A stretch of DNA of 64,000 nucleotides, from contig NZ_NIQU01000001.1 of the NCBI RefSeq assembly GCF_002741105.1, positions 496,001 through 560,000 on the forward strand, written 5' to 3'. The stretch is from Pseudomonas sediminis. GTDB lineage: Bacteria; Pseudomonadota; Gammaproteobacteria; Pseudomonadales; Pseudomonadaceae. The notes beneath the pieces are model-generated. The model made no database searches and was not told the DNA's origin. It saw only the letters and a list, made by a program, of their open reading frames with translations. Shown here piece after piece: positions 43,414-55,001 of this stretch (its first letter is position 1; each line of letters starts with the position of its first letter). The translations under genes and the position numbers were made by a program.

Positions 43414-44620
43414 GGGCGACCTCCTTGTTCGGCTCGGCGAAATCCTCTTCGCTGAACTCGATATCCTCGTTGCCCAGTACGTTGCGCCGCTCCCACTCGA
43501 TACGTAGCAGGACTGCCAGGCTGACGCAGCAGATCACCAGCGACGAGCCGCCGTAGCTGAGGAACGGCAGGGTCAGACCCTTGGTTGGCAGCAGGCCGGT
43601 GTTCACGCCGATGTTGATCAGGAACTGGCCGATCCACAGGAAGGACAGGCCGTAGGCCACGTAGGCGGAGAAGAACTGCTTGGCCTTCTCGGCCCACAGG
43701 CCGATGTACAGGCCGCGCACGCAGACGAAGACGAACAGTGCCAGGGTCGCCAGTGCACCGACGAAGCCCAGCTCCTCGGCCAGGACCGAGAAGACGAAGT
43801 CGGTGTGCGCTTCGGGCAGATAGAACTGCTTCTGGATGCTGTTACCCAAGCCCACGCCGAACCACTCGCCACGACCGAAGGCGATCAGCGCCTGAGTCAG
43901 CTGGTAGCCCGAGCCATACTGGTCGGCCCAGGGATCGGTGAAGGTGATCAGACGCTGCAGGCGATATTCCTGAGTCTGCACCAGGACGAACACGGCGCCG
44001 ACTGCCAGGGCCACCATCAGGCCGAAGCGCAGCATGCCGACACCGCCGAGAAACAGCATGGCCATGGCCGAGCCCATCATCACCACGGTGGCGCCGAAGT
44101 CCGGCTCCAGCAGCAGCAGACCAGCCATCGGCAGCAGTACCACGAACGGCTTGAAGAAGCCCATCCAGCTCTCACGCACCTCTTCCTGACGGCGCACCAG
44201 GTAGCCGGCCAGGTAGACGACGACGAAGACCTTGGCGATTTCCGAAGGCTGCACGTTGAACGCACCAAAGCCGATCCAGCGCCGCGCACCGTTGACCTCG
44301 CGACCAATGCCGGGGATCAGCACCAACACCAGCAAACCGAACGCCGCCAGCAGCAGCATCCAGCCATAGCGCTGCCAGAAGCTCATAGGAATCATCAGCA
44401 CGATGCCGGCGGCACCAAGACCAATGACCAGATAAATCAGGTGGCGAATCATGTGATACAGCGGGTTGCCGGACAGCGCCGCTGCGACTTCCGACGACGC
44501 CGAGGTGATCATCACCAGGCCCAGGCCGAGCAGGCCGAGGCAGCCCGCGAGCATTGGAAAATCGACATCTAAACCGCGACCGAACAGCGGCGAGGGACGC
44601 ACGCGCAGGAAGCCGAGCAT
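43403..44620 (-). CDS. ftsW: FtsW, SEDS-family septal peptidoglycan polymerase
   Basis: Inner-membrane glycosyltransferase that polymerises lipid II at the septum with FtsI. About 405 residues, ten predicted membrane helices. The large extracellular loop (TFTDPWADQYGSGYQLTQALIAFGRGEWFG) and PEAHTDFVFSVLAEELG carry the catalytic Asp and signature of the SEDS family. The ATG at 44620 overlaps the murD stop by one nt (TGATG). An upstream in-frame start would add 42 residues from murD. Confidence 0.96.
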   Translation of the reverse strand: MLGFLRVRPSPLFGRGLDVDFPMLAGCLGLLGLGLVMITSASSEVAAALSGNPLYHMIRHLIYLVIGLGAAGIVLMIPMSFWQRYGWMLLLAAFGLLVLVLIPGIGREVNGARRWIGFGAFNVQPSEIAKVFVVVYLAGYLVRRQEEVRESWMGFFKPFVVLLPMAGLLLLEPDFGATVVMMGSAMAMLFLGGVGMLRFGLMVALAVGAVFVLVQTQEYRLQRLITFTDPWADQYGSGYQLTQALIAFGRGEWFGVGLGNSIQKQFYLPEAHTDFVFSVLAEELGFVGALATLALFVFVCVRGLYIGLWAEKAKQFFSAYVAYGLSFLWIGQFLINIGVNTGLLPTKGLTLPFLSYGGSSLVICCVSLAVLLRIEWERRNVLGNEDIEFSEEDFAEPNKEVAHAR

Positions 44621-45972
44621 CAGCGAAGCCCTCCCACGGCCTGGGCGAACAGACGCCCGCGTTCTTCGAAATTCTTGAACATGTCGAGGCTGGCGCACGC
44701 TGGCGACAACAGCACGGCGTCGCCGGCCTCTGCCAATTCGCTGCAACGCTGCACGGCCTCGTCGAGCGTCTCGACCCGCACCAGCGGCGCCGCATCGCCC
44801 AACGCATCGGCAAGGCGCCCGGCATCACGACCGAGCAGCACCACCGCACGGCAGAAGCGCGCGACCGGATTTTTCAGCGCCGAGAAGTCGGCGCCTTTAC
44901 CGTCACCGCCAGCGATCAGTACCAGCTTACCGGCGATATCCGCACCCAGGCCTTCGATGGCTGCCAGCGCTGCACCGACGTTGGTGGCCTTGGAGTCGTC
45001 GTAGTAACTCACGCCGCCGCGCTCACCGACCCACTGGCAGCGGTGCGGCAAACCAGCGAACTGGCGCAGAGTGGCGAGCATCGCCTCCATCGGCAGGCCG
45101 ACGGCATGACCGAGCGCCAGCGCCGCCAGGGAGTTGGACTGATTGTGCGCGCCACGGATCTTCAGCTCGCTCACCAGCAGCAATGCATCGAAGCGAAACG
45201 CCAGGGACTTCTCTCCGTTCTCTTCGAGCAGGCCGAAGCGCTTGAAGTCCGGTTTACCCAGGCCGAATTCCCAGCAGGTCACTTGGTCGGCGATCAGCGG
45301 ACGCGACAGTGCGTCGTCACGGTTGATCACCACCTGACGGGCGCCGCGGAAGATTCGATGCTTGGCCAGGTGATAGGCAGGCAGACCGCTGTAGCGGTCC
45401 ATGTGGTCTTCGCTGATGTTCAGGCAAGTCGCCACTTCAGCGTTGAGCTGATCGGTGGTTTCCAGCTGGAAGCTGGACAGCTCCAGCACATACAGTTCGA
45501 CGTCGTTCGCCAGCAGGTCCAGCGCCGGCGTACCGAGATTGCCGCCCACCGCCACGCGCTTGCCAGCCGCAGCCGCCATCTCGCCGACCAGGGTGGTGAC
45601 GGTGCTCTTGGCGTTGGAACCGGTGATAGCGATGATCGGTGCCTTAGCGTAACGCGCGAACAGGTCGATATCGCCGGAAAGCTTCACGCCGCGCGCCGCT
45701 GCAGCCGCCAGCGCCGGGGTCGATACGGCCAGGCCCGGACTCACGTACAGCTCCGAGGCGCGGCAGAGGAAGTCCACATCCAGCTCGCCGCAACGTACTT
45801 CCACCTGCGGGTAATCACGCTTGAGCGTCTCCAGCTCCGGCGGGTTCGCGCGCGTATCGGCCACGGCAAAGCGCACGCCCTGCTGCGCAAGGAAGCGCAC
45901 CAGGGACATGCCGCTCTTGCCGAGGCCGACAACGATGCGGAACTGGTCGGAAGCGATCAATGACACGCTCAT
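44620..45972 (-). CDS. murD: MurD, UDP-MurNAc-L-alanine-D-glutamate ligase
   Basis: Adds D-glutamate to UDP-MurNAc-L-Ala. The 450-residue Mur ligase has FRIVVGLGKSGMSLVRFLA, ATP loop GSNAKSTVTTLVGEMA, and VSYYDDSKATNVGAALAA in the central-to-C-terminal part. It overlaps mraY by one nt (TAATG) and ftsW by one nt. Tight spacing on both sides indicates a single transcript. Confidence 0.97.
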   Translation of the reverse strand: MSVSLIASDQFRIVVGLGKSGMSLVRFLAQQGVRFAVADTRANPPELETLKRDYPQVEVRCGELDVDFLCRASELYVSPGLAVSTPALAAAAARGVKLSGDIDLFARYAKAPIIAITGSNAKSTVTTLVGEMAAAAGKRVAVGGNLGTPALDLLANDVELYVLELSSFQLETTDQLNAEVATCLNISEDHMDRYSGLPAYHLAKHRIFRGARQVVINRDDALSRPLIADQVTCWEFGLGKPDFKRFGLLEENGEKSLAFRFDALLLVSELKIRGAHNQSNSLAALALGHAVGLPMEAMLATLRQFAGLPHRCQWVGERGGVSYYDDSKATNVGAALAAIEGLGADIAGKLVLIAGGDGKGADFSALKNPVARFCRAVVLLGRDAGRLADALGDAAPLVRVETLDEAVQRCSELAEAGDAVLLSPACASLDMFKNFEERGRLFAQAVGGLR

Positions 45973-47054
45973 TACCTCAGTTTCAGGGTGGCCAGGCCGA
46001 TCAGCACGAGAATCACGGTGATGATCCAGAAACGGACGATCACGCGCGGCTCAGGCCAGCCCTTGAGTTCGAAATGGTGATGAATCGGCGCCATGCGGAA
46101 CACGCGCTTGCCGGTCAGCTTGAAGCTGGCGACCTGGATGATCACCGAGAGGGTTTCCATCACGAACACGCCGCCCATGATGAACAGCACGACTTCCTGG
46201 CGAACGATCACGGCGATGGTGCCCAGCGCAGCACCAAGCGCCAGCGCACCCACGTCGCCCATGAACACCTGCGCCGGGTAGGTGTTGAACCACAGAAAGC
46301 CCAGACCGGCACCGACCAGCGCGGCGCAGAACACGATCAACTCACCGGAACCCGGAACGTACGGAATCAGCAGGTATTCGGCGAAGTTCACGTTGCCCGA
46401 CAGGTAGCAGAAGATCCCCAGCGCACCGCCGACCATCACGGTCGGCAGAATGGCCAGACCATCGAGACCGTCAGTGAGGTTCACCGCATTGCTGGTGCCG
46501 ACGATAACGAAGTAGGTCAACACCACGAAGCCGGCGCCCAGGGGAATGGCGACATCCTTGAGCAGCGGCAGGATCAGGGTGGTCTCCACCGGGCTCTGCG
46601 CAGTCATATAAAGGAAGACGGCCGCCGCGAGGCCAAACACCGACTGCCAGAAATACTTCCAGCGGCTCGGCAGGCCACGCGAGTTCTTCTCGATCACCTT
46701 GCGGTAGTCGTCGACCCAGCCAATGGCACCAAACGCCAACGTCACGGCCAGCACCACCCACACATAGCGGTTGGACAGGTCGGCCCAGAGCAGGGTACTG
46801 ACGGCGATGGCGGTGAGAATCAGCGCGCCGCCCATGGTCGGCGTGCCTTTCTTCGACAGGTGTGACTGCGGGCCATCGTTGCGCACGGACTGACCGATCT
46901 GACGCACCTGCAGGGTACGGATCATCCACGGACCGAGCCACAGCGACAGCGCCAGGGCGGTGAGCACGCCGAGGATGCCGCGCAGAGTCAGGTACTGAAA
47001 GACCGCGAAGCCCTTGTGAAACTGTTGCAGGTACTCCGCCAGCAGCAGCAGCAT
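45972..47054 (-). CDS. mraY: MraY, phospho-MurNAc-pentapeptide transferase
   Basis: Makes lipid I by moving phospho-MurNAc-pentapeptide to undecaprenyl phosphate. The 360-residue protein has ten membrane segments. Catalytic Asp residues are in GWVDDYRKV and [10 protein letters not shown], and [11 protein letters not shown] near the C-terminus is the family histidine block. It abuts the murF stop with no gap (murF ends at 47055). Confidence 0.97.
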   Translation of the reverse strand: MLLLLAEYLQQFHKGFAVFQYLTLRGILGVLTALALSLWLGPWMIRTLQVRQIGQSVRNDGPQSHLSKKGTPTMGGALILTAIAVSTLLWADLSNRYVWVVLAVTLAFGAIGWVDDYRKVIEKNSRGLPSRWKYFWQSVFGLAAAVFLYMTAQSPVETTLILPLLKDVAIPLGAGFVVLTYFVIVGTSNAVNLTDGLDGLAILPTVMVGGALGIFCYLSGNVNFAEYLLIPYVPGSGELIVFCAALVGAGLGFLWFNTYPAQVFMGDVGALALGAALGTIAVIVRQEVVLFIMGGVFVMETLSVIIQVASFKLTGKRVFRMAPIHHHFELKGWPEPRVIVRFWIITVILVLIGLATLKLR

Positions 47055-48425
47055 TTAGTGAATCTCCCCAGATACGCCACACAGCGCCGCCACGACCTTG
47101 TCCATGGCAGCGCTGCGTGAACCCTTGATTAGTAGTGTGCTGCCGGCCTGCTCGGCGCGAAGCGCTTCGATCAGCTCGGCTTGATCGACGAAGTGACGGC
47201 CTTTTGAGCCAAACTCCTCGACCGCAAAACGCATCAGCGGGCCGACGGCATACAGTGCATCGACCTTGCCCGCAGCATGGCGACCGACATCGCGATGGCC
47301 CTGTTCAGCCCACTCGCCCAGCTCGCCCATGTCTCCCAGCACCAGAACGGTGCGACCGGAGAAGCCGGCGAGTATATCCACCGCCGCACACATGGACACC
47401 GGGTTGGCGTTGTAACTGTCATCGATGACTCGCACGCCGTTCGGCGCCAGCTGCGCTACCGCGCGGCCTTTGACCGGCTGCAGGTTTTCCAGGCCCTCGA
47501 CCATGGCGACCAACGGCATACCCAGGGCATGAGCGGCAGCACAGGCTGCCAGCGCATTGGCCACGTTATGCTCGCCCAGCAGGTTGAGTTGAATGCGCGC
47601 GCTACCGGCCGGGCTACGCAGAGTGAAGCCCTGGCAGCCACGCTCGTCGCGGGCCAGATCGCTGCCGTGGAAGTCCGCGCGGGTGTCGCGCAAGGCAAAA
47701 CTCAGCACCTTGCGTCCGGCTGCGCGGCGCTGCCAGGTGACGAAGGCCTTGTCGTCCAGGTTGAGCACGGCCACGCCATCGTTCGGCAGGCCTTCAAGGA
47801 TCTCGCCCTTGGCCTCGACGATCTTTTCCGGGCCGCCGAACTCGCCGACGTGGGCATTACCGGCATTGGTGATGATCGCTACCTGCGGCCGGGTGAGGCT
47901 CACGGTGTAGGCGATTTCACCCACATGGTTGGCGCCCAGTTCGATCATCCCGGCGCGATGCTCCGGCGCCAACTCCAACAGAGTCAATGGCGCACCAAGA
48001 TCGTTGTTGAGGTTGCCGCGAGTGGCCAGTACCGCACCGTTCAAGCCGGCACGCAGGATGGCGGCGAGCATTTCCTTCACGCTGGTCTTGCCACTGGAAC
48101 CCGTTACGGCAGCCAGCGGGCCGCTGAAAGCCTGACGATTCAACGCCCCCAGTTGACCGAGCGCCAGGCGGGTGTCGGCCACCAGCAATTGTGGCAACGG
48201 GGCATTCGCCACTTCACGCTCGACCAGCGCGGCGACCGCGCCCTTGGCAGCGACTTCGGCCAGATAGTCATGACCGTCGAAGCGTGGACCGGTCAACGCC
48301 ACGAACAACTGACCCGCAGCGATGGTGCGACTGTCGCTACCAACGGCGGAGAACGCCACATCGGCGCCGATCACGCGCGCGCTCAGGTCGGCGGCGACTT
48401 CGCTGAGCAGCCAAGGCTTAAGCAT
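47055..48425 (-). CDS. murF: MurF, D-Ala-D-Ala adding ligase
   Basis: Adds D-Ala-D-Ala (made by DdlB) to the UDP-MurNAc tripeptide. The 456-residue ligase has ATP loop GSSGKTSVKEMLAA, IELGANHVGEIAYT and VIDDSYNANPVSM. The ATG at 48425 lies within the end of murE (8-nt overlap). Order murE-murF-mraY is canonical. Confidence 0.97.
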   Translation of the reverse strand: MLKPWLLSEVAADLSARVIGADVAFSAVGSDSRTIAAGQLFVALTGPRFDGHDYLAEVAAKGAVAALVEREVANAPLPQLLVADTRLALGQLGALNRQAFSGPLAAVTGSSGKTSVKEMLAAILRAGLNGAVLATRGNLNNDLGAPLTLLELAPEHRAGMIELGANHVGEIAYTVSLTRPQVAIITNAGNAHVGEFGGPEKIVEAKGEILEGLPNDGVAVLNLDDKAFVTWQRRAAGRKVLSFALRDTRADFHGSDLARDERGCQGFTLRSPAGSARIQLNLLGEHNVANALAACAAAHALGMPLVAMVEGLENLQPVKGRAVAQLAPNGVRVIDDSYNANPVSMCAAVDILAGFSGRTVLVLGDMGELGEWAEQGHRDVGRHAAGKVDALYAVGPLMRFAVEEFGSKGRHFVDQAELIEALRAEQAGSTLLIKGSRSAAMDKVVAALCGVSGEIH

Positions 48426-49880
48426 GAGTCGCCTCCCAGGCCGTCAGAGCCTTGTTCGCTTCGATCAGGTCGGAGAACGGCTGACGCACACCCATGATTT
48501 CCTGGTAATCCTCGTGGCCCTTACCAGCCAACACCAGCACGTCGGCGACTTCAGCCTGGGCGATCAGCCGTGCGATGGCATCGCCACGGCCGTGAATGAA
48601 TTGCACCTGTTCCGGCGCGGCGAAGCCTGCGCGAATATCGGCAACGATCTGCGCCGGCTCTTCCGTACGCGGGTTGTCATCGGTCACCCACACCACATCG
48701 GCCAACCGCTCGGCAACCGCGGCCATCAGCGGACGCTTGCCGCGGTCGCGATCACCGCCGCAACCGAACAGGCAGACCAGGCGACCTTCGACATGTGGGC
48801 GCATGGCTTCGAGAACTTTTTCCAGCGCATCCGGGGTGTGCGCGTAGTCGACCACCACCAAGGGCTTGTCGCCGCCACCAAGGCGTTGCATGCGGCCAGC
48901 CGGCCCCTGCAGTTGCGGCAGAACCTTGAGAATCTCGTCGAGGCCGTAATCCAGGCCCAGCAGCGCACCGACCACTGCCAACAGATTACTGAGGTTGAAG
49001 CGGCCGAGCAGATTGCTGCGCAGCACGCCTTCGCCACGCGGCGTCACCAGACGTGCGCGTACGCCGTGATCGTCGAAGTGCGCTTCGCTGCAATAAAGGA
49101 AGGCGCCGGCATCATTCAGGCTGTAGCCGATCAGGCGCGACTCGTGCGCTTGCCCGGCCAACTCACGACCGAAGGCGTCATCGAGGTTGATCACCCGGCA
49201 ACGCAGATTTGGCCAGGCGAACAGCTTGGCCTTGGCCGCGCCATAAGCCTCCATGCTGCCGTGATAATCGAGGTGATCACGCGACAGATTGGTGAACACC
49301 GCAATATCGAATTCCAGCGCCGCGACACGGCCCTGGTCCAGACCATGAGAAGAAACTTCCATCGCTACAGCGCGAGCGCCGGCCTGCTTGAGCGAGGCCA
49401 GGGTGGCCTGCACGCCGACCGGATCAGGGGTGGTGTGCTTGCCCTGCTCCAGCGCGCCATTAAAGCCAGTACCCAGGGTACCGACGATGCCGCAGGGCTG
49501 ACCGAGCAGATCCAGCGCCTGGGCCAGCAATTGGCTGACGCTGGTCTTGCCATTGGTGCCGGTAACGCCGACCAGATGCAGGGCACGGCTCGGTTCGCCA
49601 TAGAAGCGCCCGGCGATGGCAGACAGCTGTCCAGCGAGACCCTTGACCGGCACCAGCACCGCACTATCGGCATGCATGGGCGCAGCGCCTTCGGCCTCGA
49701 AGGCTACTGCCGCCGCACCGCGGGCGATGGCATCGGCGATGTGTACGCGGCCATCCTGCTGGGTGCCCGGCACAGCCAGGAACAAATCGCCCGGGCGCAC
49801 CTTGCGGCTGTCCAGGGTCAGTTCACGAATCAGCACGCTGCCCTCGGCAGCTGGCAACAATTGATTGAGCGGCATGGGCA

Positions 49881-49881
<1 letters not shown>
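48418..49881 (-). CDS. murE: MurE, meso-diaminopimelate-adding ligase
   Basis: Adds the third residue of the stem peptide. The 487 residues carry ATP loop GTNGKTSVSQLLAQA, a lysine-carbamylation region and the DNPR motif (VTDDNPRTEEP), which marks meso-diaminopimelate specificity rather than lysine. It overlaps the ftsI stop by one nt. An in-frame second ATG two codons later is an alternative start. Confidence 0.97.
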
Positions 49882-51894
<2,013 letters not shown>

Positions 51895-51898
<4 letters not shown>

Positions 51899-52839
51899 CG
51901 CAACTTCTCCGCGATGCGCATCACCGCGCTGCGCGAGCGCGGATTGGCTTTGAGTTCGGCCTCAGCGGCGTAGACCGGCTTGCCGATCAGCTTCAGACGC
52001 GGCTCGAAGGCTTTCGGAATGATTGGCAGGTCACGCGGCAGCTTGTCCGCCTCGCCCTTGGCCTGACGCTTCATGAACTGTTTGACGATGCGATCTTCCA
52101 GCGAGTGGAAGCTGATCACCACCAGACGGCCGCCTACTTCCAGCGTCTCGAGCGCTGCTTCGAGGCCGCGCTCGAGATCACCGAGCTCGTTGTTGACGTA
52201 TATGCGGATGCCCTGGAAGGCGCGAGTGGCTGGATTCTTGCCCTTTTCCCAGGCCGGATTGGCAACGGTCAGCACCTGCGCCAGATCAGCGGTGCGGGTG
52301 AATGGCTGCTCGGCGCGGCGCTGCACCACGGCACGCGCCATACGCTTGGCGAAGCGTTCCTCGCCGTAATCCTTGAGCACACGGGCGATTTCGTCTTCGT
52401 CCGCCGTGGCGATCCAGTCAGCGGCGCTGACGCCGACGTCCGGATTCATGCGCATGTCCAGCGGGCCGTCATTAAGAAAGCTGAAGCCACGCTCAGGGTC
52501 ATCCAGTTGCGGCGACGACACACCGAGATCGAGAAGAATGCCGGAGACCTGACCACTGATGCCGCGGACAACAGCTTCCTCGCCAAGTTCCGCAAAACTG
52601 CGCTGCACAACGACAAAGCGGCCGTCTTCGGCCGCCAATGCTTCCCCGGTGGCTATCGCCAGGGGATCCTTATCGAACCCCAAGAGCCGCCCATCTGGCC
52701 CGAGCTTCTGCAGGATCAGCCGACTGTGCCCGCCACGGCCGAAGGTGCCATCCATATAACGACCATCACCGCGCACAGCCAGCCCCTCGACGGCTTCGTC
52801 GAGCAGCACGGTGATATGGCGGAAGTTGCTATCGGTCAT
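51895..52839 (-). CDS. rsmH: RsmH, 16S rRNA m4C1402 methyltransferase
   Basis: Methylates N4 of C1402 in the ribosomal P site; pairs with RsmI, which methylates the ribose of the same nucleotide and is encoded at 54013. The 314 residues have the SAM site [25 protein letters not shown] and [15 protein letters not shown]. The ATG at 52839 was chosen; a GTG two codons upstream would overlap the mraZ stop as GTGA and is equally possible. Confidence 0.95.
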
Positions 52840-52841
52840 GG

Positions 52842-53297
52842 TCACAGGATCAGGTCACGCAGGTCATCGGAAAGGGCGCCCGGCTGTTTGATGGCAGCGA
52901 GGTCGGCTTCAGCTACGGCATTCCAGGAATCTTCATCCCAGAGTTGAAACTTGTTCAGCTGACCGACGAGCATCGCTCGCTTGTCCAGCTTGGCGTATTC
53001 ACGCAAACGCGGCGGCACCAGAAAGCGGCCACTAGCATCCAGCTCGAGATCGACGGCATTACCGATCAGCAGACGCTGCAGACGGCGGTTCTCTTCACGA
53101 AAGGAAGCCAGCTCACGCAGCTTGTTCTCGATCAGCTCCCACTCGGCCAGCGGATAAACGCAAAGACAGGGGTCAACGGCATCAATGGTCACGATGAGCT
53201 GGCCACTGCAACGCGCAACGAGCTCGTCACGATACCGACTCGGCATCGCGAGGCGCCCTTTGGCGTCGAGACTGATGGCGTTAGCTCCGCGAAACAC
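52842..53297 (-). CDS. mraZ: MraZ, dcw cluster transcriptional regulator
   Basis: AbrB-fold DNA-binding protein that represses its own dcw promoter in E. coli. The 151 residues have two SpoVT-AbrB-like halves, [23 protein letters not shown] and [19 protein letters not shown]. The start is GTG at 53297 with GGGGAAG upstream. The upstream interval holds the promoter and four CCA/TGG steps exactly 10 bp apart (53330-53364), matching known MraZ operators. Confidence 0.95.
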   Translation of the reverse strand: MFRGANAISLDAKGRLAMPSRYRDELVARCSGQLIVTIDAVDPCLCVYPLAEWELIENKLRELASFREENRRLQRLLIGNAVDLELDASGRFLVPPRLREYAKLDKRAMLVGQLNKFQLWDEDSWNAVAEADLAAIKQPGALSDDLRDLIL

Positions 53298-53329
53298 GGC
53301 TGCGCTTCCCCTGTAATTAGCTTTCCATG

Positions 53330-53364
53330 CCCAAAAAAACCCACTTCGTGCCACTTCTTACCAC
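53330..53364 (-). promoter_or_regulatory. MraZ operator: four TGG-type direct repeats
   Basis: On the minus strand, GTGGTAAGAA GTGGCACGAA GTGGGTTTTT TTGGGC. The TGG cores are exactly 10 bp apart, like the E. coli MraZ boxes (TGGGN every 10 bp), and follow the -10 box by about 9 nt, a position suited to repression. Confidence 0.85.
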
Positions 53365-53372
53365 TTGCGCAC

Positions 53373-53402
53373 ACTATAGGAACGCGCACGCCCCACCGTC
53401 AA
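53373..53402 (-). promoter_or_regulatory. dcw cluster promoter (Pmra)
   Basis: On the minus strand TTGACG (53397-53402), 18 nt, TATAGT (53373-53378), about 75 nt upstream of the mraZ GTG and next to the MraZ repeats. Confidence 0.75.
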
Positions 53403-53609
53403 GGCGCTCCAAGAGGGAAAAATCCTTACGGGACGGAGATTTAGCGAACAAAAGCGAGGGGAAAAGGGATGCCGGAACCGGCTTTTTGCAGATAAACCTC
53501 AACCATTCCAGCCAGCTGAAATTCGAACTTAAAGTAATTTATTAAGAGTAAGAATTTTTCGGTATCAAACAGGAGGGAGATAGAAGCACAACACGAGAAA
53601 GGAAGGAGG
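53403..53609. other. Intergenic, A/T-rich, no gene recognised
   Basis: Between the dcw promoter and rnpB. About 53515-53560 is strikingly A/T-rich for this genome (for example TAATTTATTAAG). It contains a short CTTAA/TTAAG inverted repeat. No credible open frame or strong rnpB terminator hairpin was found. Confidence 0.5.
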
Positions 53610-53953
53610 AGAGTCGATCTGTAAGCCGGGTTCTGTCGAGGACAGTCATTCCTCTACGACGTACATCACTGCACGCCTTTAGCAACCTACCCGGTTCCAG
53701 CGCGGGCCACGCCGATGGAACCCTATTTGGTCTTGCTCCGAGTGGGGTTTACCTAGCCACGGACTGTTGCCAGCCGTGCGGTGCGCTCTTACCGCACCTT
53801 TTCACCCTTACCGGCGCCGAAGCACTTAGGCGGTTATTTTCTGTGGCACTTTCCGTAGGCTCACGCCCCCCAGGCGTTACCTGGCACTCCGCCCTATGGA
53901 GCCCGGACTTTCCTCCCCCTTCTTGCGAAGGCAGCGACTGTCCGATCGACTCT
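53610..53953 (-). ncRNA. rnpB: RNase P RNA (class A)
   Basis: Catalytic RNA of RNase P, which trims tRNA 5' ends. About 344 nt, read on the minus strand. The ends pair as P1 (AGAGUCGAUC at 53953 with GAUCGACUCU at 53610). Universal core blocks are present: GGAGGAAAGUCCGGGCUCC near the 5' side, ACAGAAA in the middle, GGGUAGGUUGCUAAA, and AGAACCCGGCUUACAG at the 3' side. Position between the dcw cluster and rsmI is the same as in P. aeruginosa. Confidence 0.96.
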
Positions 53954-53962
53954 CCGCCGGCA

Positions 53963-53991
53963 AGGGTACCGGGCGTGATGGCAAGCTGCAA
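53963..53991 (-). promoter_or_regulatory. Predicted rnpB promoter
   Basis: Minus strand TTGCAG (53986-53991), 17 nt, TACCCT (53963-53968), 9 nt before the rnpB 5' end. It overlaps the rsmI-rnpB spacer. Spacing is ideal; the -10 is weak. Confidence 0.5.
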
Positions 53992-54012
53992 GCTAGACCG
54001 ATGGCGAACGCG

Positions 54013-54912
54013 CTAGGCCTTGCGCTCCAAGGCGACTTGGTAAAGCAGATTCTTGCGCACTCCGGTGATCTCCGCCGCCAGCGCTGCCGCGCGTTTGAGC
54101 GGCATTTCCGCCATCAGCAGATCGAGCACGCGCAAGGCTTCGGCGCTGACAGCTTCCTCGCCCTCCGGCGCCTGCCAGCCTGCCACCAGCACCACGCATT
54201 CGCCGCGCTGCTGATTGCTGTCTGCAGCCACCCACTCGCTCAGCTCGGCCAGCGGCAGCCCCTGCAGGGTCTCGAAGGTTTTGGTCAGCTCACGTGCCAG
54301 CAGTGCAGGGCGATCACCGCCAAATACATCACGCATATCCTGCAGACATTCGAGAATACGGTGCGGCGCCTCATAGAAGATCAGCGTACGTGGCTCTTCC
54401 CGCACTTGCTCCAGACGCGCACGGCGCCCCGCAGCCTTGGCTGGCAGAAAGCCCTCGAAGATGAAGCGATCCGACGGCAGACCAGCGGCCGACAGGGCCG
54501 CGATCAAGGCACAGGCACCGGGTACCGGCACCACCGCGACGCCTGCGGCACGCGCCTGACGCACCAGGTGATAACCGGGATCGGAGATCAACGGCGTGCC
54601 CGCATCGGAAATCAACGCCACATCCTCGCCTGCCTGCAGCCGCGCCAGAAAGCGGCCACCCTGATCGCGTTCGTTGTGCTCATGACAGGCAGCCAGAGGC
54701 GTCTCGATGCCGAAATGCTGCAGCAGGCGCGCCGAGTGCCGAGTGTCCTCCGCCGCGATCAGCGCCACCTCACGCAGAATCCGCAAGGCCCGCGCGCTGA
54801 TGTCATCCAGATTGCCAATGGGCGTGGCGACCACATATAGGCTGCCTGGCTGGACGCTTGCGACTGCGGGCTGACTCACTGGAAACACCTCGTTAATTGA
54901 AAGAGCGCTCAT
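54013..54912 (-). CDS. rsmI: RsmI, 16S rRNA 2'-O-methyltransferase (C1402)
   Basis: Methylates the ribose of C1402, the same nucleotide modified by RsmH. The 299-residue tetrapyrrole-methylase-type SAM enzyme has [30 protein letters not shown] and [14 protein letters not shown]. It is divergent from lpoA, matching the yraL-yraM layout of E. coli. The start at 54912 gives a short extension before the family start ([10 protein letters not shown]). Confidence 0.95.
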   Translation of the reverse strand: MSALSINEVFPVSQPAVASVQPGSLYVVATPIGNLDDISARALRILREVALIAAEDTRHSARLLQHFGIETPLAACHEHNERDQGGRFLARLQAGEDVALISDAGTPLISDPGYHLVRQARAAGVAVVPVPGACALIAALSAAGLPSDRFIFEGFLPAKAAGRRARLEQVREEPRTLIFYEAPHRILECLQDMRDVFGGDRPALLARELTKTFETLQGLPLAELSEWVAADSNQQRGECVVLVAGWQAPEGEEAVSAEALRVLDLLMAEMPLKRAAALAAEITGVRKNLLYQVALERKA

Positions 54913-55001
54913 TCTAGCCGGTTCCGCCCCAGTGGCATCGCACGGATGTCGCCCCTTGGGTACAATCGCCGCTCGTTTTGCTCAAGTATCAGGATGACCC
55001 G

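Noticed and set aside
54961..54966. TACAAT as a full lpoA promoter
   Set aside because: The -10 looks fair but the sequence 17 nt upstream (TCGCAC) is a poor -35, so no promoter feature was listed.
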